Source of the DNA: an uncultured Alloprevotella sp. | Lineage (GTDB): Bacteria > Bacteroidota > Bacteroidia > Bacteroidales > Bacteroidaceae | Length of the DNA stretch: 64,000 nt | Assembly (NCBI GenBank): GCA_944322325.1 | Contig: CALUOQ010000004.1 | Coordinates: 1-64,000 of the forward strand | Direction: 5' to 3' | Shown here: piece after piece, positions 35,250-45,496 of the stretch | Numbering within the stretch: the stretch's first letter is position 1 | Layout: every line of letters begins with the position of its first letter | Position numbers and translations under genes: made by a program | Notes under the pieces: model-generated | Database searches by the model: none | Told to the model about the DNA's origin: nothing | Seen by the model: the letters and a program-made list of their open reading frames with translations, nothing else

Positions 35250-35573
35250 GTACTCTCGTTTTTCCGACCACAAAAAACGAAAGAATTAACAAGGATTTAA
35301 GCTAAAAAATGATAACCTAAAGCACAACTAACGCCCATATCTCGCTTATTTTCAAAGTCTTGACAATCCACAGCGTGGTGGTTGCAAATAGAACTATTTC
35401 GATAGCAATTTTGAACGCGCCGACGCGATTTTTACACAAAGTTTTCCGCCCGTGTGCAATTCCGCCTCAACAGTCCGGGGGCGCGACCGGAGAAACGAAA
35501 CCGGGCGCGACACGCAGCCGGACAGCGCCTCTCAAATCGGATAACGGCGGCAATGCCCATCGGACTACGCCTG
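35250..35573. other. Intergenic region without a gene
   Basis: An AT-rich stretch upstream of the oxidoreductase operon, then GC-rich sequence leading into repeat copy 4. A 76-codon frame (35360-35590) has no family resemblance and runs into the repeat, so I do not call it. Confidence 0.5.
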
Positions 35574-35666
35574 AAAAAAAACAAGTGTAGTCCCCGTTTT
35601 TCCTATCGCAGCGATAGGAATTTCTATCGTAGTACTTGTAAAAACTATCGTAGTACTTGTTTTTCC
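35574..35666. repeat. Modular palindromic repeat, copy 4
   Basis: AAAACAAGTGTAGTCCCCG at the left end, an inner CCTATCGCAGCGATAGG hairpin, then two inverted modules each CTATCGTAGTACTTGT, ending in TTTTT. It lies between the divergent TPR and frr genes. Confidence 0.95.
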
Positions 35667-35737
35667 GGTCGCTGCACCCGATTTCCGGCCCGTAACGGCC
35701 TCCGTTCCGGAAGTTGACGCAGAAAATCGCTCCAGCC

Positions 35738-35769
35738 TTTGTCCGTACGGCAAAAACTGCCTATCTTTG
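35738..35769 (+). promoter_or_regulatory. Complete promoter of frr (TTTG, 20 bp, TATCTTTG)
   Basis: TTTG at 35738-35741 and TATCTTTG at 35762-35769 with a 20-bp spacer, a full match to the Bacteroidales housekeeping consensus. The start codon of frr is 46 bp further. Confidence 0.88.
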
Positions 35770-35815
35770 TCCGAAAAGCGACAATTAATTAACCGAAATA
35801 AAGCGACAGAAAACT

Positions 35816-36376
35816 ATGTTTGACGTGAAAGCATGCCTCGCCGCCTGCGAGGAAAGAATGGAAATGAGCGTGATGCACCTCGAAGACGTACTGGCCACCA
35901 TCCGTGCCGGCAAAGCCAACGTCCATATCCTCGACGCCATCCGCGTCGACTCGTACGGTTCGATGGTCCCCATCAACAACGTGGCCGCCGTGACCACACC
36001 CGACGCCCGCACCATCGCCATCAAGCCTTGGGACAAATCGATGTTCCGCGTTATCGAAAAAGCCATCATCGACTCGGAAGTCGGCATCATGCCCGAGAAC
36101 AACGGCGAAATCATCCGCCTCAACATTCCGCCCCTCACCGAGGAGCGCCGCCGCCAGCTCTCCAAGCAGTGCGGCAAGGAAGGCGAAGAGGCCAAAGTCA
36201 GCGTACGCACCGCCCGCCGCGACGGCATCGACAAGCTCAAGAAAGCCATTAAGGACGGCCTGAGCGAGGACCTCGAGAAGGACGCCGAGGCTGACCTCCA
36301 GAAGCTGCACGACAAAATGATAAAGAAGATCGACGAAATCCTGGCCGCCAAGGACAAGGAAATCATGACCGTCTGA
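35816..36376 (+). CDS. frr: Ribosome recycling factor
   Basis: A 186-residue ribosome recycling factor, which with EF-G splits post-termination ribosomes. The sequence has the family pattern: LATIRAGKANVHILDAIRVDSYGSMVPINNVA (tRNA-mimic stem, about 28-60), SPN-like region replaced by WDKSMFRVIEKAI, and the helical C-terminus VRTARRDGIDKLKKAIKDG. Length is normal (185-187). It is expressed from the full promoter at 35738-35769 and starts an operon with rsgA (18 bp gap). Confidence 0.96.
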   Translation: MFDVKACLAACEERMEMSVMHLEDVLATIRAGKANVHILDAIRVDSYGSMVPINNVAAVTTPDARTIAIKPWDKSMFRVIEKAIIDSEVGIMPENNGEIIRLNIPPLTEERRRQLSKQCGKEGEEAKVSVRTARRDGIDKLKKAIKDGLSEDLEKDAEADLQKLHDKMIKKIDEILAAKDKEIMTV

Positions 36377-36394
36377 GTCGAAACGGAAGGAGCG

Positions 36395-37327
36395 ATGCAC
36401 GGCACGGTCATACGCAACACGGGCAGCTGGCTCGTCGTCCGCACGGACGACGGCCGCCTCGTGGAGTGCAAGGTCAAGGGCAATTTCCGCCTGCGCGGCA
36501 TCCGGTCGACCAATCCCGTCGCCGTGGGCGACGGCGTGAGCCTGACGGAAAGCGACGGCAGCCCCGCCTTCATCACCGACATCGACGACCGGCGCAACTA
36601 CATCGTGCGCAAGGCCTCCAACCTGTCGAAGCAAAGCCACATACTGGCCGCCAACGTCGACCTGGCCCTGCTCGTCGTCACAGTGGCGCGGCCCGAAACG
36701 TCGCTCACCTTCATCGACCGCTTTCTGGCCTCGGCCGAAGCCTACCGCGTACCGGCCGCCCTCGCGTTCAACAAGATGGACGACCTCGACGCCGCCGAGC
36801 GCCAGACAGCCGCCGACGAAATGGCCCTCTACGCCGCCATCGGCTACCCGTGCTTCGCCCTGTCGGCCCTCACCGGCGAGGGCACCGGGGCGCTCACGGA
36901 CCTGCTGCGCGACAAGACGACGCTCCTCGCAGGCCACTCGGGCGTGGGCAAATCGACCCTGCTCAACCTGCTCGTGCCCGACGCCGACGCCCGCACGGCC
37001 GCCATCTCGGAGGCGCACCAGACCGGTATGCACACCACCACGTTCAGCGCCCTTTACGACCTGCCCGGCGGCGGGGCGCTCATCGACATTCCCGGCATCA
37101 AGGGCTTCGGCACCTTCGACATGGAACGCGGCGAAGTGGCCCACTACTTCCGTGACCTGTTCGCCCTGTCGGCCGACTGCCGGTTCTACAACTGCACGCA
37201 TACACACGAACCGGGCTGCGCCGTGCTCCGGGCACTCGACGAGGGACGCCTGGCGCCGTCGCGCTACCAATCGTATCTGAGTATGCTCGAAGACAAGGAC
37301 GAGGCGAAATACCGCCCCGCCTTCTGA
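36395..37327 (+). CDS. rsgA: Small ribosomal subunit biogenesis GTPase RsgA
   Basis: A 310-residue circularly permuted GTPase that checks maturation of the 30S subunit. An OB-fold N-domain (about 1-70) precedes the permuted motifs: G4 FNKMDD, G5 ALSALTG, G1 [14 protein letters not shown]2 region HTTTF and G3 DIPGIKGFG. The C-terminal Zn site is [14 protein letters not shown]. The order G4-G1-G3 is diagnostic for RsgA. 18 bp after frr and probably co-transcribed; also followed at 17 bp by an NfeD-like gene. Confidence 0.95.
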   Translation: MHGTVIRNTGSWLVVRTDDGRLVECKVKGNFRLRGIRSTNPVAVGDGVSLTESDGSPAFITDIDDRRNYIVRKASNLSKQSHILAANVDLALLVVTVARPETSLTFIDRFLASAEAYRVPAALAFNKMDDLDAAERQTAADEMALYAAIGYPCFALSALTGEGTGALTDLLRDKTTLLAGHSGVGKSTLLNLLVPDADARTAAISEAHQTGMHTTTFSALYDLPGGGALIDIPGIKGFGTFDMERGEVAHYFRDLFALSADCRFYNCTHTHEPGCAVLRALDEGRLAPSRYQSYLSMLEDKDEAKYRPAF

Positions 37328-37344
37328 CCCTGAATCCCTGCCTC

Positions 37345-37827
37345 ATGGAAACACTTACCCTTATCCTGCTGCTGGGCGTCGTGACGCTGGTCCTCTTTGC
37401 CGTCGAGGCCTTCCTGACACCCGGCGTCGGCGTGGCCGGCGTCGGCGGTGCCCTCTGCGCCGTAGCGGCCAACGTGCTCACGTTCGTACATTACGGCAAC
37501 ACGACGGGCCTCATCGTACTGCTGGCCACGGCGGCCGTCGTCGTGGGCCTGCTGTTCCTCATGGGCCACTCGCCCGTCGTCGACCGCGCCGCCCTGCGCA
37601 GCACCATCGACTCGACCGCCGCCACGCCCGAACAGCTCAGCGTGAAACCGGGCGATGAGGGCAAGGCCCTGACACGGCTGGCCCTCATCGGCAACGCCCT
37701 CATCGACGGCAAGACCGTCGAGGTGAAGTCGGCCGACGGCTTCATCGACGAAGGCACGCCCGTCGTCGTCACCCGCGTCGACGAAGCCCTGATTCTCGTC
37801 CGCCGCAAAACGGACACCACTCGCTAA
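37345..37827 (+). CDS. NfeD-like membrane protein
   Basis: A 160-residue protein of the NfeD family. Two to three hydrophobic helices (LTLILLLGVVTLVLFAVEAFL, GVGVAGVGGALCAVAANVL, TGLIVLLATAAVVVGLLFL) are followed by an OB-fold domain (KPGDEGKALTRL...VTRVDEALILVRR). NfeD proteins partner with flotillins; the next gene, 19 bp downstream, is indeed a FloA-type flotillin, so the pair probably organises membrane domains. Shorter than NfeD forms fused to a ClpP-like protease, which is usual for NfeD1b. Confidence 0.88.
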   Translation: METLTLILLLGVVTLVLFAVEAFLTPGVGVAGVGGALCAVAANVLTFVHYGNTTGLIVLLATAAVVVGLLFLMGHSPVVDRAALRSTIDSTAATPEQLSVKPGDEGKALTRLALIGNALIDGKTVEVKSADGFIDEGTPVVVTRVDEALILVRRKTDTTR

Positions 37828-37846
37828 CCCCTAAAAATCCCGAACT

Positions 37847-38836
37847 ATGAATCCCATCTTTGCCATTATCGTGGCCGTCGCCGTCATTGCGGTGCTGTCC
37901 ATCTTCTTCCACTTTGTGCCCTTCTTCCTCTGGCTTTCGGCCAAGGTGTCCGGCGTCAAGGTTTCGCTCGTCCAGCTTTTTCTGATGCGCATCCGTAACG
38001 TGCCGCCCGGCATCATCGTTCCGAGTCTCATCGAGGCCCATAAGGCCGGCTTGGACTACATCAGCCGCGACAAGCTCGAAGCCCACTACATGACAGGAGG
38101 GCACGTGCAACGCGTAGTGCACGCCCTGGTGTCGGCATCAAAGGCCAACATCGACCTGTCGTTTGAGAAAGCCACCGCAATCGACCTGGCTGGGCGCGAC
38201 GTCTTTGAGGCCGTGCAGACGTCGGTCAATCCCAAAGTCATCGACACGCCGCCCGTGGCCGCCGTGGCCAAGAACGGCATACAGCTCATCGCCAAGGCGC
38301 GCGTCACGGTGCGCGCCAACATTCACCAGCTCGTCGGCGGAGCCGGCGAGGACACCATCCTGGCCCGCGTGGGCGAAGGTATCGTTTCGAGCATCGGTTC
38401 GGCAAACTCGCACGAGGAGGTGCTCGAAAACCCGGACTCCATCTCGAAACTCGTGCTCCGCAAGGGACTCGACGCCGGCACCGCCTACGAAATCCTCTCC
38501 ATCGACATTGCCGACATCGACGTCGGTAAGAACATCGGTGCCACCCTCCAGATGGACCAAGCCAACGCCGACAAGAACATCGCCCAAGCCAAAGCCGAGG
38601 AGCGCCGCGCCATGGCCGTAGCGAAGGAGCAGGAGATGAAAGCCCTCGCCGAACAGGCTCGCGCCGAAGTGATACAGGCCGAAGCCGAAGTGCCCAAAGC
38701 GCTGGCACAGGCCCTGCGCGACGGAAACATGGGCTTCATGGACTTCTACCGCCTACAGAACCTGAAGGGCGACACGGCGATGCGCGAAAATTTCTCCAAG
38801 CTCGGAAAGGACGACATCACCGATATCCTGAAATAA
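37847..38836 (+). CDS. floA: Flotillin-like protein FloA
   Basis: A 329-residue flotillin of the YqfA/FloA type. An N-terminal hydrophobic hairpin ([28 protein letters not shown], written here only in part as [16 protein letters not shown]) anchors it, followed by the SPFH-like domain ([36 protein letters not shown]) and an Ala/Glu-rich coiled coil (about 245-290). It would form scaffolds in membrane microdomains. Directly downstream of the NfeD-like gene, its usual partner. Length and motifs match Bacillus FloA. Confidence 0.94.
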   Translation: MNPIFAIIVAVAVIAVLSIFFHFVPFFLWLSAKVSGVKVSLVQLFLMRIRNVPPGIIVPSLIEAHKAGLDYISRDKLEAHYMTGGHVQRVVHALVSASKANIDLSFEKATAIDLAGRDVFEAVQTSVNPKVIDTPPVAAVAKNGIQLIAKARVTVRANIHQLVGGAGEDTILARVGEGIVSSIGSANSHEEVLENPDSISKLVLRKGLDAGTAYEILSIDIADIDVGKNIGATLQMDQANADKNIAQAKAEERRAMAVAKEQEMKALAEQARAEVIQAEAEVPKALAQALRDGNMGFMDFYRLQNLKGDTAMRENFSKLGKDDITDILK

Positions 38837-38857
38837 CGCTTACACATTATATAATAT

Positions 38858-41800
38858 ATGCAGTCTATGAAATTACTCCGACTACTCTGCCCCGCCCTGC
38901 TGGGCCTGACCGCGTTCACGCACGCGACGGCCGACGTACCGTTCCGCACGACGACACTCGCCGACGGAGCTTTCGCCCCGACCACGTGCTGGTACACCAT
39001 GGCCATCGGGTCGGGCGGCCTTGTCATCAGCGACAACGGCGACGGCGAATACATCGCTCTGAACCGCAACCGTACCGAGCTCGACGACGCTGACCTTTGG
39101 TGCTTCACCGGAAGCGAAGCCGACGGTTTCACCCTCTACAACAAACAGGCCGGACCGGAGCGCGTGCTCGCCTCGCCCGCTACGATGAGCGGACAAAACG
39201 GCGGCACCGCCTACGTGACGCTTAAGGACGCGGCGACCGTCACCGACGCTGACCGCACGCTCTGGAGCTTCAGCGCTTCCGACGACCTCGGTGCTGGCGT
39301 CGAGGCCTACTACATGAACCAGACGGGCTACGCCGCCAACAAGGTGAACAACCGCAGCAACCGCCTGGCCTTCTGGACGACAGGCGCCGACCACGGTTCG
39401 AGCATCGTCATCGAACTGGCGAAAGCCAATGTCGCCGTCGACCTCACGCATGGCGCTTTCACGGCATGGAACGCCGCCAAGACGTACGCCAGCCGCTGGG
39501 AGTCGGGCGTCGTGCCCGGCCTCAGCCTTTCGGCCGGAGTCAACAACATGGCCGCCGACAACGAGGGCATCCGCCTGTACAGCAACAGCGGCGGCAAGAC
39601 CTACACCCTGACGGCGCCGGCCGGCTACGTCGTGACGGGATACAGCTTCACGGCCGTCAATCACGGCGGGCAGAACATGGGCATCACGACGGACGACGGC
39701 GACACGGACACCTTCGCCGACGGCGCCACGCTGAGCGTCGGGCTCAACGGGCTGAACGAACAGACCGTCACGTTCACCGTGGACCGCACCGACGCCGCCA
39801 GCAATGCCTACATTACGGCGACCAACTTCACCGTTAGCATCGCACGCAGCCAGACTCCCGCCGAACCGAGCGTAGAGCTTTTCCAAACGTTCAGCGGACA
39901 AGTACCCTACCGTATCCCGGCCATCGCCCGTACGCACAACGGCGACGTCATCGCCATCGCTGACTACCGCTATTGCGGTGCCGACATCGGTTACGGCCAC
40001 ATCGACCTGCACGCGCGCATCAGTACGGACAACGGCGCTACGTGGGGACAGGAATTCACCATCGCCGACGGAAACGGCATCAAGGGTGACGCGGCTTGCG
40101 GCTACGGCGACGCGGCGCTCGTGGCCGACAGCGAGAGCGACACGGTGCTCGTCATCTGCGCGGCCGGAAACGTCACCTACGGCGGCTCGAACCGTCAGAA
40201 TCCCATCCGCGTAACCCGGCTCTACAGCTACGACAACGGCCGGACATGGACGCGCCCCGTCGACATCACCGAACACATCTACGGCCTTTTCGACCAGCGC
40301 CAGAGCGGTGCCGTCCAGAGTCTCTTTTTCGGCTCGGGCCGCATCTGCCAGAGCCGCATCGTCAAGACGGGCCGCTTCTACCGCCTCTACGCCGCCTTGT
40401 GCGCCCGCGGCGGCAACCTGGTCATCTACTCGGACGACTTCGGTCAGACATGGAGCCCCTTGGGCGGTGCAAACAGCGCGCCGGCGCCGTCCGGCGACGA
40501 GCCCAAGTGCGAAGAGCTGCCCGACGGCACCGTCGTGCTGAGCAGCCGCAAGGGTGGCGGACGCTACTACAACCACTTCACCTACTCCGACATAGAAAAG
40601 GCTGAAGGAAGCTGGGCTACGGCCGTGGCCACCGACGCCTGCGAGGACGGCATCAAGGTGCTGAACAACTCGACCAACGGCGAAATTCTCATCGTGCCCG
40701 CCCGCCGCAACAGCGACGGCAAACCGGTTTACCTCGCCTTACAATCTATCCCCTTCGGCAGCGGACGGACCAACGTAGGCATCTATTACAAAGCGCTCGA
40801 CAGCTACGAAGACTTCAATACGCCTACGAATTTTGCCAGCCATTGGGAGGGCCGCTACCAAAGCAGCCGCATGGGGTCGGCCTACTCCACCATGACCCTC
40901 CAGGCCAACGACTCCATCGGTTTCCTCTACGAGGAGTCGACCTATGGCGCCGACTACACCATCGTCTACAAGCAGTACAGCATCGAGCGCATCACTGGCG
41001 GTACGTACAGCTACGACAGCAACACCGACCGCGCCGACCTGACGCTGGGCATCATCGACGAAAAACTGGAAAGCACCGGTACGGGGACAGGCTACGTCGG
41101 TACCATCGATCCAGCGCGGCAGGGCGACATCGACGCCGCCAAGGCTGACTTCCGCACCGCGCCCACGGCACCGCGCCTCTATGCCCTCATGCGCACCATC
41201 GAGGACGCCACCATCGGCCTCGTAGACGGCAATTGGTACAGGCTGGTCAACGCGGGCTTCACGGGCAACCGCACCCTCTCGCCCCTCAGTTCCGGCTACA
41301 ACAGCCGCCCCCTCGACGAAGCCTCGGCCGACCAGCTGTTCCGCTTCTCGTTGAGCGAAAACGGCGGATGGCAACTCTACAACAGCAACTACGCCACCTA
41401 CGTCGGTCCGACAAAGGCCGCCGCGTCGCGGGTGTCGTCGGCCAGAAACGTGACCGCCGCCGGCAGCTACACGCTCAACGCGCAAGGGGGTAAAACGGCG
41501 CTAGTCTGCCTCAACGCGGGCAACGGTGCCACGCCCTGCCTTAGCCTGAGCGCCTCACAGACTGTCGTGGCGGGTTCCGCGGACGACGCCGGTGCCCGCT
41601 GGTACATCGCGCCGGCCACGACGCTCGACGTCGCCGTTGGCGAACTGGGCTACGCCGCCGTTTACCTGCCCTTCGGCATCAGCCTGCCCGCCGACGCCAC
41701 GGCCTATGCCCTGGCCGAAACGGGAAACGGCTACGCCACATTGAAAGCCCTGGGGAGCTCTGTCCCCGCTGGCAGCCCTTTTGTCCTCAAGTCCGAGGCT

Positions 41801-42166
41801 GATACCGTGCACCTTGGACTTGAAAACGACAACTCGGCGGAATCCATCGAAACAGGACTGACCGGTACATTTCAATCGGTGGGAGTAAGCGGAAACATCT
41901 ACCTGCTCGGTGAACAGGACGGTACGCCGGGACTGCTCCGCCGTGCTGAGACCACCGGCCGCGTCTCGGCCAATACGGCCTACCTGCTCGACGAGGCGCT
42001 GACGGACAACTTCCTGGCCTTCCGGACCGACGCCTCAGTGGGCATCGACCACGTCCCGACGACCGACGGCTCCGCCACATACTACGACCTCGGCGGCCGC
42101 CCCGCCGGAAAGGACGCCCGCGGCATCGTCGTCGACACCCAGGGCGGGAAACACCTCCGCAAGTAA
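38858..42166 (+). CDS. Large secreted GH33 sialidase
   Basis: A 1102-residue exported exo-alpha-sialidase that should release sialic acid from host glycans. A signal peptide lies at residues 1-25 (start 38858, or Met4 at 38867). Residues about 26-340 are two beta-rich regions, the first resembling a ricin/trefoil-like glycan-binding module. The catalytic six-bladed propeller begins with the YRIP motif (about 350, VPYRIPAIARTHNG) and has Asp boxes STDNGATW (about 388), SYDNGRTW (about 457) and SDDFGQTW (about 525). C-terminal modules follow (another WYRLVNAGF segment like the N-terminal one). It ends in YYDLGGRPAGKDARGIVV, resembling Bacteroidota C-terminal sorting/anchoring tails. Confidence 0.93.
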   Translation: MQSMKLLRLLCPALLGLTAFTHATADVPFRTTTLADGAFAPTTCWYTMAIGSGGLVISDNGDGEYIALNRNRTELDDADLWCFTGSEADGFTLYNKQAGPERVLASPATMSGQNGGTAYVTLKDAATVTDADRTLWSFSASDDLGAGVEAYYMNQTGYAANKVNNRSNRLAFWTTGADHGSSIVIELAKANVAVDLTHGAFTAWNAAKTYASRWESGVVPGLSLSAGVNNMAADNEGIRLYSNSGGKTYTLTAPAGYVVTGYSFTAVNHGGQNMGITTDDGDTDTFADGATLSVGLNGLNEQTVTFTVDRTDAASNAYITATNFTVSIARSQTPAEPSVELFQTFSGQVPYRIPAIARTHNGDVIAIADYRYCGADIGYGHIDLHARISTDNGATWGQEFTIADGNGIKGDAACGYGDAALVADSESDTVLVICAAGNVTYGGSNRQNPIRVTRLYSYDNGRTWTRPVDITEHIYGLFDQRQSGAVQSLFFGSGRICQSRIVKTGRFYRLYAALCARGGNLVIYSDDFGQTWSPLGGANSAPAPSGDEPKCEELPDGTVVLSSRKGGGRYYNHFTYSDIEKAEGSWATAVATDACEDGIKVLNNSTNGEILIVPARRNSDGKPVYLALQSIPFGSGRTNVGIYYKALDSYEDFNTPTNFASHWEGRYQSSRMGSAYSTMTLQANDSIGFLYEESTYGADYTIVYKQYSIERITGGTYSYDSNTDRADLTLGIIDEKLESTGTGTGYVGTIDPARQGDIDAAKADFRTAPTAPRLYALMRTIEDATIGLVDGNWYRLVNAGFTGNRTLSPLSSGYNSRPLDEASADQLFRFSLSENGGWQLYNSNYATYVGPTKAAASRVSSARNVTAAGSYTLNAQGGKTALVCLNAGNGATPCLSLSASQTVVAGSADDAGARWYIAPATTLDVAVGELGYAAVYLPFGISLPADATAYALAETGNGYATLKALGSSVPAGSPFVLKSEADTVHLGLENDNSAESIETGLTGTFQSVGVSGNIYLLGEQDGTPGLLRRAETTGRVSANTAYLLDEALTDNFLAFRTDASVGIDHVPTTDGSATYYDLGGRPAGKDARGIVVDTQGGKHLRK

Positions 42167-42183
42167 ACGCAGGACAGGCAAAC

Positions 42184-42231
42184 AAAACGAATGCCGCCCC
42201 GTCCGTTTGGACGGGGCGGCATTCGTTTTAT
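42184..42231. terminator. Bidirectional terminator between sialidase and asd
   Basis: AAAACGAATGCCGCCCCGTCC pairs with its exact complement around GTTT, with A- and T-runs on either side. Placed between the convergent sialidase (+) and asd (-). Confidence 0.95.
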
Positions 42232-42267
42232 ACAAAGACTGTGTTCCGCGAACCGGGAACTACCGCA

Positions 42268-43278
42268 TTACTTGATATTACCTACGCGGATAAGATATTC
42301 GGCAATCTGCACCGCATTGAGCGCAGCGCCTTTCTTAATCTGGTCACTGACAATCCAGAACGTCAGGCCGTTCGGATTGGCCAGGTCCTTGCGGATGCGG
42401 CCTACGTATACAGGGTCTTTTCCGGCCAGGAAGAGTGGCATCGGGTACTCCTTCTTTGCGGGGTCGTCCATCAGCACCAGGCCCTCGCCCTGCTCCACTG
42501 CGGCACGCGCCTCGTCGACCGAGATGGGGCGCTCGGTCTCAATCCAAATACTCTCGGAGTGCGAACGAAGCGAAGGAACGCGCACGCACATGGCACTCGT
42601 AGCGATGTCGCTGTGCATGATTTTGCGCGTTTCGTTGAACATTTTCATTTCTTCTTTCGTGTAACCGTTGTCCTGAAAAACATCAATTTGCGGAATTACG
42701 TTGAAAGCGAGCTGATAGGGAAACTTTTCGACCGTGACGGGCTCGTCTGCCAGCACTTGGCGGTACTGCTCGTAAAGTTCGTCCATCGCGGCCTGGCCGG
42801 CTCCGCTCGCTGCCTGGTACGAAGCGACATGTACGCGCTTGATGTGGCTCAGCTTCTCGAAAGCCTTCAACGCTACGACCATCATGATTGTCGTACAGTT
42901 CGGGTTGGCGATGATGCCGCGCGGACGGTCGAGGGCATCTTCCGCGTTGCACTCGGGCACCACCAAGGGCACGTCCTCGTCCATGCGGAACGCGCTCGAG
43001 TTGTCAATCATCACTGCGCCGTGCTTCGTGATGTCAGCGGCAAACTCCTTGGACACACCGGCACCGGCCGAAACAAAAGCCACGTCGATCCCCTTGAAGT
43101 CGTCGCCGTGCTGAAGCAACTGGACGGTATATTCCTTACCCTTGAAAGTGTACTTGCGGCCTGCACTGCGGCTCGAGCCGAAAAGGGTAAGCTGATCGAT
43201 GGGAAAATTACGCTCGGCCAGGACACGAAGGAACTCCTGACCCACGGCGCCGCTGGCGCCCACAATGGCAACGTTCAT
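42268..43278 (-). CDS. asd: Aspartate-semialdehyde dehydrogenase
   Basis: A 336-residue NADP-dependent enzyme reducing aspartyl phosphate to aspartate semialdehyde, the branch point to lysine/diaminopimelate, threonine and methionine. N-terminal [18 protein letters not shown] binds NADP; the catalytic Cys is in [15 protein letters not shown] (about 129), and the catalytic His is in [14 protein letters not shown]. The start at 43278 matches the family; the longer frame would cross the promoter. Length typical of Gram-positive/Bacteroidota type Asd. Single gene, from the TACTTTTG box at 43320-43313. Confidence 0.95.
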   Translation of the reverse strand: MNVAIVGASGAVGQEFLRVLAERNFPIDQLTLFGSSRSAGRKYTFKGKEYTVQLLQHGDDFKGIDVAFVSAGAGVSKEFAADITKHGAVMIDNSSAFRMDEDVPLVVPECNAEDALDRPRGIIANPNCTTIMMVVALKAFEKLSHIKRVHVASYQAASGAGQAAMDELYEQYRQVLADEPVTVEKFPYQLAFNVIPQIDVFQDNGYTKEEMKMFNETRKIMHSDIATSAMCVRVPSLRSHSESIWIETERPISVDEARAAVEQGEGLVLMDDPAKKEYPMPLFLAGKDPVYVGRIRKDLANPNGLTFWIVSDQIKKGAALNAVQIAEYLIRVGNIK

Positions 43279-43312
43279 CTCTTTTTCTCTAAAACTTAGT
43301 GATAATCGAGTG

Positions 43313-43320
43313 CAAAAGTA
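43313..43320 (-). promoter_or_regulatory. TACTTTTG promoter box for asd
   Basis: Exact TAnnTTTG on the minus strand, 35 bp before the start codon. Confidence 0.75.
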
Positions 43321-43363
43321 GAACTTTTTCGTGGCAGTGCGGACGTAAAAACAAAGTTTTTCT

Positions 43364-43371
43364 TTCCTTTG
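43364..43371 (+). promoter_or_regulatory. TTCCTTTG promoter-like box for the antiporter gene
   Basis: One mismatch to TAnnTTTG. It overlaps the possible TTG start at 43369, which favours the ATG at 43390 as the real start. Confidence 0.5.
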
Positions 43372-43389
43372 CATGAAATAAGCACGCTC

Positions 43390-45483
43390 ATGTTCACATT
43401 TGCCGACCTCAGCAGCCAGTTACCGATAGAAACGCCGACCTGGATATTTTTCATTGTGCTGGCCATCATTCTGTTTGCGCCGATAGTGATGAACAAGCTG
43501 CGCATTCCCCACATCGTCGGCATGGTGCTGGCGGGAGCCCTCATCGGGCCCCACGGTTTCAACGTCCTTGCGGCCGACAGTTCGTTCGAGCTGTTCGGCA
43601 AGGTCGGGCTCTACTATATCATGTTCCTGGCCGGCCTCGAGATGAACCTGCACAACCTTCAGCGCAACCGGGTGCCGACCGTCACGCACGGCATACTGGC
43701 CTTCGTCATCCCGATGGGCATCGGTTTCGTCGTGAATATCTGGTTGCTCGGCTACACGCCGCTGACGTCGGTTCTGCTGGCGAGCATGTATGCCTCGCAT
43801 ACGCTGATGGCTTACCCCATCATTATGCGCTACCGTCTGGCCCAGGAGCGCAGCGTGACCATCGCCGTGGGGGCCACGGTCGTCACCGACACGCTTACGC
43901 TGCTCGTGCTGGCCGTCGTGGGCGGCATGTTCCGCGAGGAAATTTCCGGTATGTTCTGGGTGCTGCTGGCCGTGAAGTTCGCCCTTGTCTCTACGGTCAT
44001 CCTTTTTATCTTCCCGCGGCTGGCGCGTCTCTTCTTCTACCATTACGAGGACGGTATCACGCAATTTATTTTCGTACTGGGCATCACGTTTCTCGGTGCG
44101 GGGCTCATGGAACTCATCGACATGGAGGGTCTGCTCGGCGCATTCCTGACGGGCCTCGCCGTCAACCGCTACGTGCCCAATACGTCGCTGCTCATGAAGC
44201 ACCTGGAGTTTGTGGGCAACGCCCTGTTCATTCCCTATTTCCTTATCAGCGTAGGCATGATGGTCGACATCCGCCTGCTCGTCGCCAGCACGTCGACGCT
44301 CATGGTAGCCGCCGTGATGATTGTCATTGCCCTGTCGAGCAAATGGATTGCCTCGCTCGCCACGCAGAAAATCTTCGGCATGAAATCCTTGGAGCGCGAA
44401 ATGATTTTCGGCCTGAGCAACGCACAGGCCGGAGCCACGCTGGCGGCCGTCCTTGTGGGATACAACCTCATCACGCCGAGCGGCGAACGCCTCCTTAACG
44501 ACGACGTGCTGGGCGGTACGATTCTGCTCATTCTCGTCACGTGCATATTCAGTTCGATTACCACTGAACATGCCGCCGCGCGCATTGCCCTCTCGGCGGC
44601 CAACGACCGTCCGTCGACCGACGACGACAGCAAGCAGAAAATCATGGTGGCGCTCTCCAACCCCGGCAGTGTGCACTCGCTCGTGGGCCTCAGCCTCCTC
44701 GAACGCGACGCCCGCCAGTCGGCCCCGCTGGCCTTCGTTGCCGTGACGCTCGACGACAAGGACAGCGAGCGCTCGCGCGCCGACGGCGACCGCAAACTGG
44801 GCGAAGCGGCAGGCATCGCCTCGTCCGTAGGCGTACAGGTAGAAACGCAAAACCGCTGGGCCGTCAATGTGGCCAGCGGCCTGATGCACGCCATGAAGGA
44901 GTTCCGCGCCACGGAGCTGGTCATCGGCCTCCACCAGCGCCAGCACCTGACGGACGCCTACTACGGCAAGGTGGCCCAGACGCTCATCACGGGCATCGAC
45001 CGCCAGATTTCCATTTTCCGCAGCACCACTCCGCTCAACACCCTGCGCCGCATCCACGTCCTCGTCCCCTCGAAGGCGCAGTTCGAGGCGGGATTTGCGC
45101 GCTGGGTCGGTTGTCTGGCACGCATGGCCGGACAGCTGGAGAGCCGCATCACTTTCTACGCCCACCCGCGCACCCTCGGCTGCATCGCCCAGCTCATGGA
45201 CGAATGCCACCGCAACTGCCCCTACACGTGCAAGGAGTTTACGGACTGGAACCACCTGGCCAGCATCGCCAGCCAGGTAGCGCCGGACCACCTCGTGGCC
45301 GTTGTCACGGCGCGCCGCAGCACCCTGTCCTACAAACCGCGCCTCGACACGCTCCCCGACCTGCTCGAGCGCTACTTCTCCAGCCGCAGCCTGCTCATTG
45401 TCTACCCCGACCAGCTCGGTTCCGCCGAGACGGCCTCGCCCACCTTTACCGCGACTTCGAGTGTGGGCGCCAAAAACAGCTAA
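43390..45483 (+). CDS. CPA2-family cation:proton antiporter with C-terminal nucleotide-binding-like domains
   Basis: A 697-residue inner-membrane protein. Residues about 15-400 contain 11-13 hydrophobic helices of the Na+/H+ exchanger domain ([47 protein letters not shown]). After about residue 410 there is a soluble part with two universal-stress-protein-like segments ([20 protein letters not shown], then [17 protein letters not shown]), probably regulatory. Exports monovalent cations or K+ in exchange for protons; ion specificity cannot be told. Start at ATG 43390; a TTG at 43369 would overlap the promoter box. It is followed at 13 bp by tcdA. Confidence 0.9.
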   Translation: MFTFADLSSQLPIETPTWIFFIVLAIILFAPIVMNKLRIPHIVGMVLAGALIGPHGFNVLAADSSFELFGKVGLYYIMFLAGLEMNLHNLQRNRVPTVTHGILAFVIPMGIGFVVNIWLLGYTPLTSVLLASMYASHTLMAYPIIMRYRLAQERSVTIAVGATVVTDTLTLLVLAVVGGMFREEISGMFWVLLAVKFALVSTVILFIFPRLARLFFYHYEDGITQFIFVLGITFLGAGLMELIDMEGLLGAFLTGLAVNRYVPNTSLLMKHLEFVGNALFIPYFLISVGMMVDIRLLVASTSTLMVAAVMIVIALSSKWIASLATQKIFGMKSLEREMIFGLSNAQAGATLAAVLVGYNLITPSGERLLNDDVLGGTILLILVTCIFSSITTEHAAARIALSAANDRPSTDDDSKQKIMVALSNPGSVHSLVGLSLLERDARQSAPLAFVAVTLDDKDSERSRADGDRKLGEAAGIASSVGVQVETQNRWAVNVASGLMHAMKEFRATELVIGLHQRQHLTDAYYGKVAQTLITGIDRQISIFRSTTPLNTLRRIHVLVPSKAQFEAGFARWVGCLARMAGQLESRITFYAHPRTLGCIAQLMDECHRNCPYTCKEFTDWNHLASIASQVAPDHLVAVVTARRSTLSYKPRLDTLPDLLERYFSSRSLLIVYPDQLGSAETASPTFTATSSVGAKNS

Positions 45484-45496
45484 TCCCCCTCCGCTC

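Noticed and set aside
35360-35590. 76-codon plus-strand frame in the frr upstream gap
   Set aside because: No promoter, no family resemblance, and it ends inside repeat copy 4.
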